64,000 bases of DNA from Xenopus tropicalis (Eukaryota; Chordata; Amphibia; Anura; Pipidae), in NCBI RefSeq assembly GCF_000004195.4, contig NC_030683.2, positions 83,415,410 to 83,479,409 on the forward strand, written 5' to 3'. Shown here piece after piece: positions 45,983-56,059 of this stretch (positions are counted from its first letter, which is position 1; every line of letters starts with the position of its first letter). The notes beneath the pieces are model-generated. The model did not search any database. It was not told the DNA's origin and saw nothing but the letters and a program-made list of their open reading frames with translations. Both the position numbers and the translations under genes were made by a program.

Positions 45983-48210
45983 TATTTAATTTGAGCCAGC
46001 ACACTTTAACACCTAGTGAATTCTCCCTTCTATCCAAGGGCCTTTCTTTTGTTCCCAATAATAAGCCTGACTCATTCGACACGTTGGTGGATATTTACAA
46101 GTTCCAGAGGAAACTCAGGCTAAAAGAACACTTTAAAAATACCCCACAGGGTCCCCGCTCTCCTTTTAGACCAAGAAGCACCTTTGAGCCCCCGAATATG
46201 CCGGCGGCCATTAGAACTTTTGGGAAGGTCCTCAGTCTAGAAACAAAAGCAGCCTCAGGCATGACCAAATCCTTTCCTAATTTGTCACCCGGCGAACGAC
46301 GTGCCATTAAAACACTTAAAGACGACACAAACCTGGTGATTAGGCCAGCAGACAAAGGGGGTGCGATTGTTTTACTTGACTATGTCTACTACAAGCAAGA
46401 AATTCTAGCGCAGCTAGCAGACACTGTGACATATCGACTTTTACCCTGTGACCCTACCAGTCGTTTTAAAAAGGAACTAGATGGCATTCTTTCTGTAGCC
46501 TTGAGTGCAGGTTGGATTGATAATGACACTTTCCAATATTTGCATAATGACTACCCCCGTACTCCAATTATCTACACACTCCCTAAGATCCATAAGTCAC
46601 TCTCAGCACCCCCAGGGAGACCTATTATTTCCGCTGTTGGATCTTTATACCAACCAGTCTCCACTTTCATAGATTATTTTCTACAACCTCTAGTGAAATC
46701 CATGCCCTCCTATACCCAGGACTCCACACATGTGATCCTGAGATTGAGAGAACTGGGCGACATCCCACTAGATTGCATCCTGGTAACTATGGATGTCAAA
46801 AGCCTATATACAGTTATACCACACGACATGGGTATTAGGGCATCTAGACTGGCACTCCTTACTAACACCCCCATGGGGGTCCCGACAGAATTTTTGTTAC
46901 AATTACTGGAACTTACCCTTACCTGGAATTTTTTCCGATTCGAGAACTCTTATTATCTCCAACTAGCAGGTACGGCCATGGGCAGTGCCCTTGCCCCATC
47001 ATATGCCAACCTGTTTATGCTGCAGTTCGAATCTGAACACATTGTACCCTTGATAGGGGATTCTATACTGATATACTTTCGTTATATTGACGATTTGTTC
47101 CTAATCTGGAAGAAAGGGGTTGACGACTTACTTACCTTTCACCAACATCTGAATACGTTGGACAGCCCAGTGAAACTGACTCTTAACTATAATGCTGACA
47201 ATATAGATTTCCTAGATCTTAACATTTTTAAAGACCACCTTCACCTAGGAACCAGACTTTTTCGCAAAACCACAGACCGCAACTCCATCTTGCACGCCTC
47301 AAGTAACCACCCTCCTGCCACCATTAGGGGCATCCCTTATTCCCAATTTCTACGTACTATTAGAAATAATAGCAGACCAGAGTTCGCTGTGGACCAGTTG
47401 AAAGATATGTTCGCTAGGTTTCTTGAGCGCGGATACCCTGATAACATACTGGAACAACAGTTACAAAGGGCACTCCAACACACACAAGATGAGCTTTTGT
47501 TAAAACGCAAAGGAACTACGAAGGATGCACCCTTGATTTTTACCACCACATTCACGGCTGCATCTACACGTCTTTCTAAAAGTATACACAAACATTGGCC
47601 GATGATCAACCAAGACGAATCCCTTTCATTACATCTTGCCAGCAAACCGTTGATGGGTTATAGGAGGAACAGTAGCCTCAGAGATTTATTGGTACAAACT
47701 GACTTTAAGAATCATAAGAAGGAATCTTCTGATTGGCTATCTGCACAAAAAAAGTTGGGCTGCTACAGGTGCCCAGACTGTGTGACGTGCCGGTGCCTTC
47801 TCTCTGGCCCTGACTTCCCCCACCCCCATACCGGTAAAAGGATTAAGATCAAACACCGCTTATCCTGCACATCCAGTTATGTGGTGTACATCATTACTTG
47901 CCCATGTGGTCTGTATTACGTGGGTAAAACAGTGAACATGCTGAAAGAAAGAATTGGCAATCATCGTTCCGCTATCAGCAAAGCCCTCAAAGAAGGAACT
48001 TCTATCCAACCTGTTGCTAGGCATTTTGCCCAGCAACGGCATCCGCTTCCTACGTTTAAATGCATGGCGATAGATCATCAGCTTCCCCTTCAGAGAGGAG
48101 GAAACAGAGACTTGTCTCTTTTACGCCGCGAATCCAGATGGATTCACACATTGGATTGTGTGTTCCCCAGGGGCCTCAATGAGACATTACCACTCGGGTG
48201 TTTTGTCTAA
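45862..48210 (+). CDS. Penelope reverse transcriptase with GIY-YIG endonuclease
   Basis: The open frame runs from 45862 to the TAA at 48208. The conventional ATG is only at 46198, inside conserved sequence, and TTG at 45991 is not a plausible eukaryotic start. The N-terminal IVFNLSQHTLTPSEFSLLSKG box precedes position 46000. Counting from 45991: RPADKGG (118-124), IHK and GRPIIS (200-214), palm motif A MDVKSLYT with D268, motif B GTAMGSALAP (327-336), motif C YIDD (365-368), then a Cys cluster CYRCPDCVTCRC (591-602), a linker and a GIY-YIG nuclease with VYI (632-634), YYVG (642-645), an Arg in KERIG, and Glu in RRESRW (about 714). The enzyme nicks the target and primes cDNA. All catalytic boxes are intact. 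Confidence 0.93.
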   Translation, partial: QAFFRGYNTIPKRQRQRKRQHTRRGGHKPKGETTERKESIVFNLSQHTLTPSEFSLLSKGLSFVPNNKPDSFDTLVDIYKFQRKLRLKEHFKNTPQGPRSPFRPRSTFEPPNMPAAIRTFGKVLSLETKAASGMTKSFPNLSPGERRAIKTLKDDTNLVIRPADKGGAIVLLDYVYYKQEILAQLADTVTYRLLPCDPTSRFKKELDGILSVALSAGWIDNDTFQYLHNDYPRTPIIYTLPKIHKSLSAPPGRPIISAVGSLYQPVSTFIDYFLQPLVKSMPSYTQDSTHVILRLRELGDIPLDCILVTMDVKSLYTVIPHDMGIRASRLALLTNTPMGVPTEFLLQLLELTLTWNFFRFENSYYLQLAGTAMGSALAPSYANLFMLQFESEHIVPLIGDSILIYFRYIDDLFLIWKKGVDDLLTFHQHLNTLDSPVKLTLNYNADNIDFLDLNIFKDHLHLGTRLFRKTTDRNSILHASSNHPPATIRGIPYSQFLRTIRNNSRPEFAVDQLKDMFARFLERGYPDNILEQQLQRALQHTQDELLLKRKGTTKDAPLIFTTTFTAASTRLSKSIHKHWPMINQDESLSLHLASKPLMGYRRNSSLRDLLVQTDFKNHKKESSDWLSAQKKLGCYRCPDCVTCRCLLSGPDFPHPHTGKRIKIKHRLSCTSSYVVYIITCPCGLYYVGKTVNMLKERIGNHRSAISKALKEGTSIQPVARHFAQQRHPLPTFKCMAIDHQLPLQRGGNRDLSLLRRESRWIHTLDCVFPRGLNETLPLGCFV

Positions 48211-48660
48211 CACCCTACCAGTATAATTTTTGGCTCATAACCCTTGTGCCATTCCGGCTGCCTAGTAGATTCAGAAAGTACTTATGATATATATTTATGT
48301 GTGTTTTTTACTTTTGTTTTTTCTTCACTACCTTTTTTTTGAGCCGCCTTCCCTATCTAGATATGCATACACACTGTTCCTGTGTGGTGCTGCTGGACGT
48401 ATTATACCCAGCCCGGTCACCACTCTCATTAACCCTTGTCACTGGCAGTACACTGTAGGGTAGCAGGTGTACCCTGCAGCATTACAAGGTATGGCATTAC
48501 TGCTCCCTTATTTGGCCCCCATTGCACTCTCCATCCCCCTGTACAGGGGGGTCCCCCTGCATTTGTGCCTCTAATCGTTATTATGGCAGTGGCTGGCTCC
48601 CCCCTTTGGCTGCCTGAGACTACTGCGGGAGCACCATGTATTGCCGAAAGGTTTAGTACA
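48211..48660 (+). other. Penelope 3' untranslated segment
   Basis: About 450 bp between the stop codon and the right pseudo-LTR, T/C-rich, with no further domain. The 81-codon frame at 48436-48681 shows nothing recognisable. Confidence 0.6.
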
Positions 48661-49354
48661 GGGTGGCTCCCATTGGTCTAACTATTACTTCCTACTAAAC
48701 TCTGAGCGTCGGGGAGAGCCGCCGCTAGCTCTGGTTGCTAGGCAACGCGCCTGCCACGGCGCGCCTGCTAACTGACATGGACCTGCTCGCATGGCCCGTC
48801 TGTATGGCACAAGGGACTTTTGGAGATTGGGGAACCGGGACCCGCTTGCTGCCTCCCGCTTGCCTTTATGTTGCCTGGTTGTGACCTGGTGAGTGCTGCT
48901 TCGATCGGTCGGTGCATTGGGGAACTGGGTAGCTGTATGTCCCTATAGCAGTTTCCATTCAGTGAGTTATGCAACAATATCTTTATGCCTTTGCGCTCAA
49001 TCCCCTTTTTCCCCTTTCCTTTGTTTTGCTTTTTTGTTGTGTTTATGTTTTTGACAATTTGTGTGAGTAGGTGGTTGCCTAGCAATGTGGTTTTGGCGCC
49101 ATCTTGTACCTTTAAATTTGTTTGTACATGCACAGTGCTGTTCTCCCTGATGAAAGTTCCTGTTTGGAACTGAAACGTCGGATAAATAAAAAACCATGCT
49201 TTATTTTTTGCCTTAAATACCTTTATTTTTCCTGTTTGATTTATTATAAGCCCTGTGAGTGCTGGCCTTTCCTTACAATTTCTGTATTTACTATTTGCAA
49301 TAGCACCCAGGCATTCATCCCTTTGTAAGTGGTGTGCTGCCTTGTGGCTGGACT
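48661..49354 (+). repeat. Pseudo-LTR, complete right copy
   Basis: Starts GGGTGGCTCCCATTGG, contains the hammerhead motif, an AATAAA-like ATAAATAAA, and ends CTTGTGGCTGGACT against (TA)n. It provides the reference for the left copies. Confidence 0.93.
49144..49182 (+). ncRNA. Hammerhead ribozyme motif (right LTR)
   Basis: Base-for-base the same as the left direct copy: CTGATGA (49147-49153), stem II AGTTCC/GGAACT, GAAAC then GTC (49177-49179), stem I TCC/GGA. With the left copy in the same orientation, cutting at both would release a unit-length RNA of about 4.5 kb. Confidence 0.88.
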
Positions 49355-49381
49355 ATATATATATATATATATATATATATT
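49355..49381. repeat. (TA)n, right flank of Penelope insertion
   Basis: TA run directly after GGACT. Together with 43718-43760 it brackets the element. Confidence 0.95.
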
Positions 49382-49384
49382 ATG

Positions 49385-50430
49385 TTTGCCGTTTAATATA
49401 TTTTAAAGAATGAAAGAAACTAGAATAGAATAGAACAGTAGCCAGATAGGAAGGAAAGGCCACATCCACGTTGCTGAAGGAATAGACATTTAAAAGGCTT
49501 GAAAAACGCAGTTTTTGGAAAGTAAAAAAAAAAACTTAGGATGCACAGAAAGTAGAAGTACCTAAATTATAAAGAAATTGATTGTCCCGTTACCCTACAC
49601 TCTGAAACTTTCTTTTGACAAATGCTATTTTGGAGAAATTATTGGAATAGATAAATTGCAAGCAGTTGCTGCATTTAATGTGCCTCATTGAAAAATGATG
49701 TGTTCATTATAGGAGTAAAAAGTCCAGGATATAAATTATTGTCCATGTCCTCATATTTTATATTAGCTATAAAACTGTAATTTTAGATTCTATGCTTTGC
49801 ATCTTCTTGCAGAGATCTCTCAAAATAAATATTCAAAATGTACTTAATAATTGTGCTATTTTGAGTGAGACTTCAGCCGCCTTCAAACACCACCAAACTA
49901 CTTCTTATTTATGATTCATTTGCTACAGCACCTCCATGGTACCCAGAGAACTACATATCTCTTCCCCATGTGGAGAAAGCTAGTATTCAGCACTATATCA
50001 ATGTAAAATCCCAAAGCACACATCTTGTACTGTTCATTTCAGCAATGCTCTGGTTCTTCTAATTGTATATTAATAGTTTAAACACACTGAAATGTGTTAT
50101 ATTGGAGCTTTTGGGTTTACAAAAAACCATTATAGGGAGTTTCCTTATCTATTGCTTCTCTACCCATTGTATTTGGGGTAAGGGCTAATTAAAAATATGC
50201 AGCAGTTCCATGAACCCCACCTTCCAGGGCTTAAAGATGGAAATGGTGCCCAGCTCTTACCCCCAAAGCTTATCTGTTCTGAGCCATCATAACCCTAGTC
50301 TGCCCAGAGGGAATGTTGTGCTCACCACTACATTTTAAATCATTAGTGCGATGAGACTGTGACCACAAAATTCATATAACCAGAAACAAGAGGTCCTCTG
50401 CACTCACCCATTATAAATATATAGGACATT
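49385..50430. other. No gene recognised
   Basis: AT-rich non-coding DNA. The short frames have no domains. Confidence 0.45.
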
Positions 50431-50434
50431 AAGG

Positions 50435-50500
50435 TGTATATTTATCATGCTGTCTAAAAAGTGGAGTGAAGCATTACCAGTGATGTTGCCCCAGCAAGAA
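50435..50500 (+). repeat. Half copy of the AAAAAGTGGAGT palindromic MITE
   Basis: TATTTATCATGCTGTCTAAA, AAGTGGAGTGAAGCATTACC and AGTGATGTTGCC match the left arm of 21488-21663. The right arm is missing. Confidence 0.7.
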
Positions 50501-50554
50501 GCAGAAGTTTCTTCTTACTACATTATTGTAGTTACTTTTTGTAGTTGTAGTTAC

Positions 50555-50835
50555 TCTTTGTAATGTTCTAGTTAGTTCCTTTGTGCAATTTGGTTCTTAA
50601 AATACTTCAGGATCTCTTTTTGTCCTAGAGGCTCTTTCTCTGCCCTTTTTTTCACCTGGCCTGTTATGCCAGTTTTTTATTATGAACCCTGCACTGGTAC
50701 ATAGCAATAGAAATGTTATTCCAATTGCTTACCTTTGCCCACAAACATAAATATTTAATATCTGTCTAAAGAAATCAGTGCAATACAGCACTGGCCATTC
50801 CACAGTCAGTAATCAGAAAAGGAAATACCCATTCT
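50555..50835 (+). repeat. Unnamed dispersed repeat, copy 1
   Basis: Words such as GCAATTTGGTTCTTAAAATA, AGCAATAGAAATGTTATTCC and GCTTACCTTTGCCCACAAAC recur in the same order at 54605-54900 with substitutions and indels. No ends, coding region or duplication were defined. It could be the 3' UTR of an old LINE or an old MITE. Confidence 0.6.
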
Positions 50836-51002
50836 GAATAAAATGGGGAAAATGTATTGCATGGCAATGGCAACTATTTGATTTTGTTTCCCTTGAGGGA
50901 AAAAATTGCATACCCCGTCAAGGGACTGATGCATTTTCTGCATTGTGTCAATGCACCATGTTTGATGGAACACAGATGTTCCTAAAGTATGGTTGACCCC
51001 TT

Positions 51003-52132
51003 ATGGCACCCAAAGCTGGACAGTGGGGATGCAGTAGATACTGTATAATCTATTTGGATTTTGCCAAAGCATTTGATACCGTTCCCCACAAACGACTGCT
51101 TTCTAAGCTAAGGTCTATTGGTCTTAGTGAGGTCGTTTGCACATGGATAGAAAACTGGCTACAGGATCGGGTACGGAGGGTGGTTGTTAATGGTACATTC
51201 TCTACTTGGAATAAGGTCCTCAGTGGGGTCCCTCAGGGTTCTGTACTGGGTCCACTTTTGTTTAATTTGTTCATAAATGACTTAGGGGAGGGTATTATGA
51301 GTAATGTATCAGTGTTTGCAGATGACACAAAACTCTGCAGACCAGTCAATTCTATCCAGGATGTGACATCCCTGCAGCAGGATCTTGACCAACTGGCAAT
51401 CTGGGCAGCTAAGTGGCAGATGAGATTTAATGTGGATAAATGTAAATGCACCTGGGATGTAAAAATATGCAAGCCCCGTATACCGTTAATGGGACTGCAC
51501 TAGGCAAATCCATAATGGAGAAGGACCTTGGAGTCCTTGTAGATAATAAACTTGGCTGTAGCAAGCAATGCCAGGCAGCAGCTGCAAGGGCAAACAAGGG
51601 TTTGAGCTGTATTAAAAGGGGTATAGATTCACGGGAGGAGGGGGTTATTCTTCCCCTTTACAGAGCGCTGGTAAGGCCCCATCTAGAATATGCTGTTCAG
51701 TTTTGGTCTCCAGTGCTCAAACGGGACATTATTGAGTTAGAGAGGGTCCAGAGAAGGGCAACTAAGCTGGTAAAGAGTATGGAAAGTCTCAGTTATGAAG
51801 AAAGACTGGCCAAGTTGGGTCTGTTTACACTGGAGAAGAGGCACTTAAGAGGTGACATGATAACTATGTATAAATATATAAAGGAATCATATAATAACCT
51901 TTCTAATGTTTTATTTACCAGTAGGTCCTTCCAACGGACACGAGGGCACCCACTCCGTTTAGAAGAAGGGAGGTTCCATTTAAACATTCGGAAAGGATTT
52001 TTTACAGTGAGAGCTGTGAAGTTGTGGAATTCCCTCCCCAAATCAGTCGTGCTGGCTGATACATTATATAACTTTAAGAAGGGGCTGGATGGATTCTTAG
52101 CAAGTGAGGGAATACAGGGTTATGGGAGATAG
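51003..52132 (+). pseudogene. CR1 reverse transcriptase C-terminal part (frameshifted)
   Basis: RT motif A IIYLDFAKAFDTVPHKR, motif [14 protein letters not shown] and the catalytic FADDTKL box are all present in the first frame (51003 to about 51445). A 4-bp deletion after TGTAA (the GGTC present in the copy at 56.65 kb is absent, near 51445) shifts to the next frame, which continues as MHLGCKNMQAP (51446) through EKDLGVLVDNKL, LVRPHLEYAVQFWSPV, LERVQRRATKLV, KLGLFTLEKRHLRGDMI, the conserved RTRGHPLRL, and WNSLPKSVV, and ends GIQGYGR at 52132. The 5' end (GDAVD before IIYLD) also contains a shift. The copy cannot encode a functional protein. Confidence 0.9.
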
Positions 52133-52345
52133 CTCTTAGTACTAGTTGATCCAGGGACTGGTCCGATTGCCATCTTGGAGTCAGGAAGGAATTTTTTCCC
52201 CTCTGCGGCAAATTAGAGAGGCTTCAGATGGGGTTTTTTGCCTTCCTCTGGATCAACTAGTAGTTAGGCAGGTTATATATAGGCATTATGGTTGAACTTG
52301 ATGGACATATGTCTTTTTTCGACCCAACTTACTATGTTACTATGT
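51003..52345 (+). mobile_element. CR1 LINE, 5'-truncated (copy 1)
   Basis: Covers the second half of CR1 ORF2, the 3' UTR (TAGTACTAGTTGATCCAGGG ... TGGATCAACTAGTAGTTAGG) and the octamer tail (TTACTATG TTACTATG TTATTATG, to 52345). CR1 is a non-LTR retrotransposon with an AP endonuclease and RT. The 5' part with the endonuclease is missing. No target duplication is apparent, typical of CR1. Confidence 0.92.
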
Positions 52346-54165
52346 TATTATGTAAAGCAGGGGCTACGTGGAAAATAGGAAAGATAGCCTGGTTAAGGAG
52401 TGGTTGCTCATTTTTTCTTACTCATTGAACATTATAGTATCACAGTTGTTACAACAATATTTCCATATGTCCTATTATTCTGGGGGAGGGGGGGGTAATA
52501 TATAATGCAGAGATAAGAGGTCTTTTGCACTCACCCATTATCATTATATATTGGACTTTAAGACATTATGTGCATTAAGCCACTGAGAAATGCCCTCCGC
52601 TCTAAACAAAACATTGTACCAAACTCACTTTCATCTGATTCTTTAGGAATTCCTTGCTTCATTATACATTTTACACAGGGCCTGAGTTTTACCTGCAACT
52701 TGCTTGCTTTCAAGGTTAAAACTACCAAATGGTTGCCCTTTTTACATGGAGCTGGCCTCTGCTCCTATATAAACTATAGCAAAAAAGGGAAAGCTTTGCT
52801 CACCATTTTTTTAATATATTTTACACCTCAAACTGGCACCTTTTATCCAACACCTTTTAGTATATTTCTTAGATGGTCCAGTGTGTAAAAAGCAAGGGGG
52901 TACAGCAGCACGGAAATCTAAACATTAAACATTAAGTAAAAGCCCAGTAGTCCCAGTAGGGCTTTGCAAACAAAAAAACAATGAAATATTAACAATGTGT
53001 CAGGGCGAGTTACCTCAGGACATGCTTACTTTGTTTTTTCCAGTCTTGGATTGTGAACAGTATCAAGTGCTGGAATGATGTGAGTCAGTATACTTCTTAG
53101 TTTCATATTATGCATTTTGTTTACAGTCGACAATTAAATACAGTTACTTGTTTTTAATCAGGCAATAGGTTTTGACAGCTGAATTTTCCATTTATCCCTC
53201 TGGGAGCATTGTGCCTATTGCTGGCTGCTAATGCTTAATGAATATTGTATATGTGCATTGGAACGAATATGCACTGCACATCAAGCATGCATTCTGCGTT
53301 AAAATTCTCATGTAGGTCTAATCAGAATATTGTAATGCTAAACGATGAGTACATAGGATTTCATAATTAGGACACTCGTGATATAAGAAGAATGATTTAT
53401 CTTTCAGTATTCATTACCAAGGCACTTTAAACCAAGCTTAGGTGGCTGGCTTAAAACATAATTTTATTCTTTCTATTTAAACATTTTTACATTGAGCCCC
53501 CACTTTATAATTAAACAACATTTTTCTTCAGATTTGTTTGTGTACAGTCACAAAAATATCCATTTCAATCAATGGTAAATAATACCAATACAAAGCAAGT
53601 GACATCCAAAAAAAGAATGACTGATGGGACATGGTACCAATTTATCAGGCACCTCCCAGCCACAAAAAAGTTGATTTTCTTCTTTAAAAAACACAACGGT
53701 CTGGGTTACTTTGTGTAGAGTGAGCAGTCTGTTCCCAGGCATCCCCTGATAGTACAGAATAGAACTTCTTCTGTATTTCCGTATTGCACATGTGCCTAGC
53801 CTTAATGGGCTTTCATATTGATTGTGCTGTATATATATATTGATTTTGTTATTATTCTTTATTTCATATAAAGGTGCATTTTGCTTTTGTACATGGTGGT
53901 CAGAATGGTTGAAATACCAGTGACCTCAACAAAAAAAAAAAAAAACATTTACTGATATAATGCTGGACTACAGTTTATCTATGAACTGCTTAAATGTTAT
54001 AAACACATGACTCTCCCTGAACAGAGGAAGGTTAGGGCTCATTTACCAACAAAAGAGCATAGCGCAGTTTGATGCCATACACAAAACCTATATACACATC
54101 TTAGTAGCTTGTGGTGAGTATTAATGTTCCTATTCGGCCTGCTCTCATGCATCCAAATGGTCTTA
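52346..54165. other. Unique stretch with a candidate regulatory block
   Basis: No gene. A repeat-free block at about 53040-53300 contains TGACAGCTGAATTTTCC, TGCTAATGCTTAATGAATAT and GGAACGAATATGCA. Such homeodomain/POU/TALE-like words are common in vertebrate conserved enhancers, but this is inference. A13-A14 and G-rich runs occur elsewhere. Confidence 0.3.
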
Positions 54166-54169
54166 TGGA

Positions 54170-54422
54170 GTGTCGGACTGAGATGCCAGCAACCCACCAG
54201 AAAACCCTGGACCATGTGCCCATTTTCAAAACTCTCCTCCCTCAAACTCTTTATTATCCTAGCCTCTTTTCTCTACATACTATACTCTATTCTTCCATCC
54301 ATCAAGCTTCCTTGTTCCCATACTGAAATAGGGAATTGGCCAAATATATAGAAGCAAGAGGGCCCACTGACACCTGGGCCCTCCGGGAGTGTTCCTGGTA
54401 TCCTGGTGGGCCAGTCCGACAA
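54170..54422. mobile_element. MITE with TGTCGGACTG ends
   Basis: GTGTCGGACTGAGATGCCAG and CAACCCACCAG at the left return inverted at the right as CTGGTGGGCCAGTCCGACA. The loop of about 200 bp is pyrimidine-rich (CTCTTTTCTCTACAT...). The 75- and 71-codon frames inside are incidental. Confidence 0.75.
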
Positions 54423-54604
54423 TGGTCTGATGTGATGTTACATGCTGAGGAAAAAGGCGCACAGCAACTTGTATGCCATTACCAAAGTAGATGCTAATTT
54501 GAGTATGTATGTTGACATGTATATGATAGGCAGAATGAAGACATCTAAAAACAATGTATTTCTTCCCAAGTAGAATCATCTTATTATACTGTTTTACCAC
54601 TGTT

Positions 54605-54900
54605 GTACCACTCTAATGTTCTAAAATCTTATTTTCTGCAATTTGGTTCTTAAAATACACCAGGACCCAGGATGTCTTTTTCTTCTATAAGCTTTTTCTC
54701 TGCCTGGTAACTTATTGCTGACATTCACCTGGCCTACTATGTACATTTTTTTTTATCAATAACCCTTTTTTGGTACTTAGTGATAGAAATATTGTCTTAG
54801 TTGCTTACCTTTGTCCACAAATAAAATATTTAACCTAACCTATAACCTTTATAGGGTTATGCTTTCTCATTAGCCATTCCCCAGTCAGAAAAGGAATTCT
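54605..54900 (+). repeat. Unnamed dispersed repeat, copy 2
   Basis: Second copy of the repeat at 50555-50835, in direct orientation. Shared order: GCAATTTGGTTCTTAAAATA, CACCTGGCCTACTATG, GCTTACCTTTGTCCACAAAT. Confidence 0.6.
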
Positions 54901-55852
54901 TTGAGGGATGATAAAAGAAGCAATCTTCTCTTTTCCAATTCCAAAGCTGCCCAATATGGCTCCTTTCAGTGATTGTGCTGCCATCAGGTGATAATGAACC
55001 CCCCATTCATATGCCTCATAACAACTCACATGACAGCATGTATAGGTGTTTTATCATTTGGAAAAATTGTATTTCTTGCAGGCAACAGCATTTGTACCAC
55101 TGGATGAACTTGGGGACATTAAATATCAAAATAGCCAATATCATTATTTCTACCATGTCATTCAAAGCCAATGTGGAATTTTGATATTATATGTATTATC
55201 TTCCTTTGTGATTCTTGTATTTGTGTTCTCTTAGTGATATCTCATTTTCCTGTCATGATTCTGCAGCTTCTTCACCCACATAAATTGCCCTTATCTTCTT
55301 TCATGTTGTGCCTATTTTTCTTTTCACTGATTTCCATTGCTCTCATTTCTCATTTTCCCTACATTACATATTTCCTCTACCTATTAATATATCCTTCCCT
55401 CTCTTAGTCATTCTTGCATATTATCTACCACCAAGAAGTGAGGGGTGGAATGATTTAGCAGTGCATAATTGTGTTCTTTTTGAAAAGCAGTTATGCTTTA
55501 TAGAATACTGAAGGTTATATAATACTATTACAGCCATCTAGCAATAATTCTATGTTTCTTCTCCATCACATTGAGTTATAAGTAAGAGTTCCAATTTCTG
55601 GAGTACAACCTCTCCAAACAATGACATCTGCAATTTTTGGTGAAAATTACAATGTATTCCATAGTATATTATGTGCCTGCTTATCTTATTATACTGGAGA
55701 TGATTTATATTATGTGAGAGGTCTTTGTTTTTGAAAATAGAATTAAATAACTGCACCTATACACATAATGTATATCTTTGTCCATTCTTTACTTTGAATG
55801 TGTCTTTAAGCAATTCAGTGGTGGTTTCTATCTACGTCAATAAATACTGTAG
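54901..55852. other. AT- and pyrimidine-rich DNA, no gene
   Basis: T/C-rich around 55170-55410. The overlapping Phe/Leu/Ser-rich frames (62-78 codons) are low-complexity and unsupported. Confidence 0.5.
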
Positions 55853-55879
55853 TATGTATGTATGTATGTATGTATGTAT
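55853..55879. repeat. (TATG)n tail of the L2 element
   Basis: Tandem TATG units directly after the L2 3' end. On the L2 strand they read (CATA)n, so they are the 3' simple-repeat tail of the element. Confidence 0.85.
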
Positions 55880-56059
55880 AACTTTATTTATAAAGCGCCA
55901 CAAGGGTACGCAGCGCTGTACAATATTACAGAATACAAAATTACACACAGGGAGGACAAGTGATATAATAAATAAATACAATAAATATATATATATATAT
56001 AAGTGCCATGTGGTATGAGACACAGTAGGAAGGAGGTCCCTGCCCCGAAGAGCTTACTA

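Larger units (their letters stand above)
43761..49354 (+). mobile_element. Penelope-like element, near complete
   Basis: A 5.6-kb retroelement. From left it has an inverted pseudo-LTR copy (43761-44374), a direct 5'-truncated pseudo-LTR copy (44379-44898), an upstream frame (45173-45982), an RT plus GIY-YIG endonuclease frame (to 48210), a 3' UTR, and a direct pseudo-LTR (48661-49354). An inverted partial repeat joined head-to-head to a direct one at the 5' side is a known Penelope arrangement. The RT motifs and the GIY-YIG domain are intact, and the repeat copies differ at only a few sites (for example AACGTGG against AATGTGG, a CpG change), so the insertion is young. Subfamily (Neptune or Poseidon type) not resolved. 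Confidence 0.93.

Noticed and set aside
45991..45993. TTG start for the RT frame
   Set aside because: Not a plausible eukaryotic start. The conserved N-terminal residues IVFNLS lie before it, so initiation upstream in the other frame is more likely.
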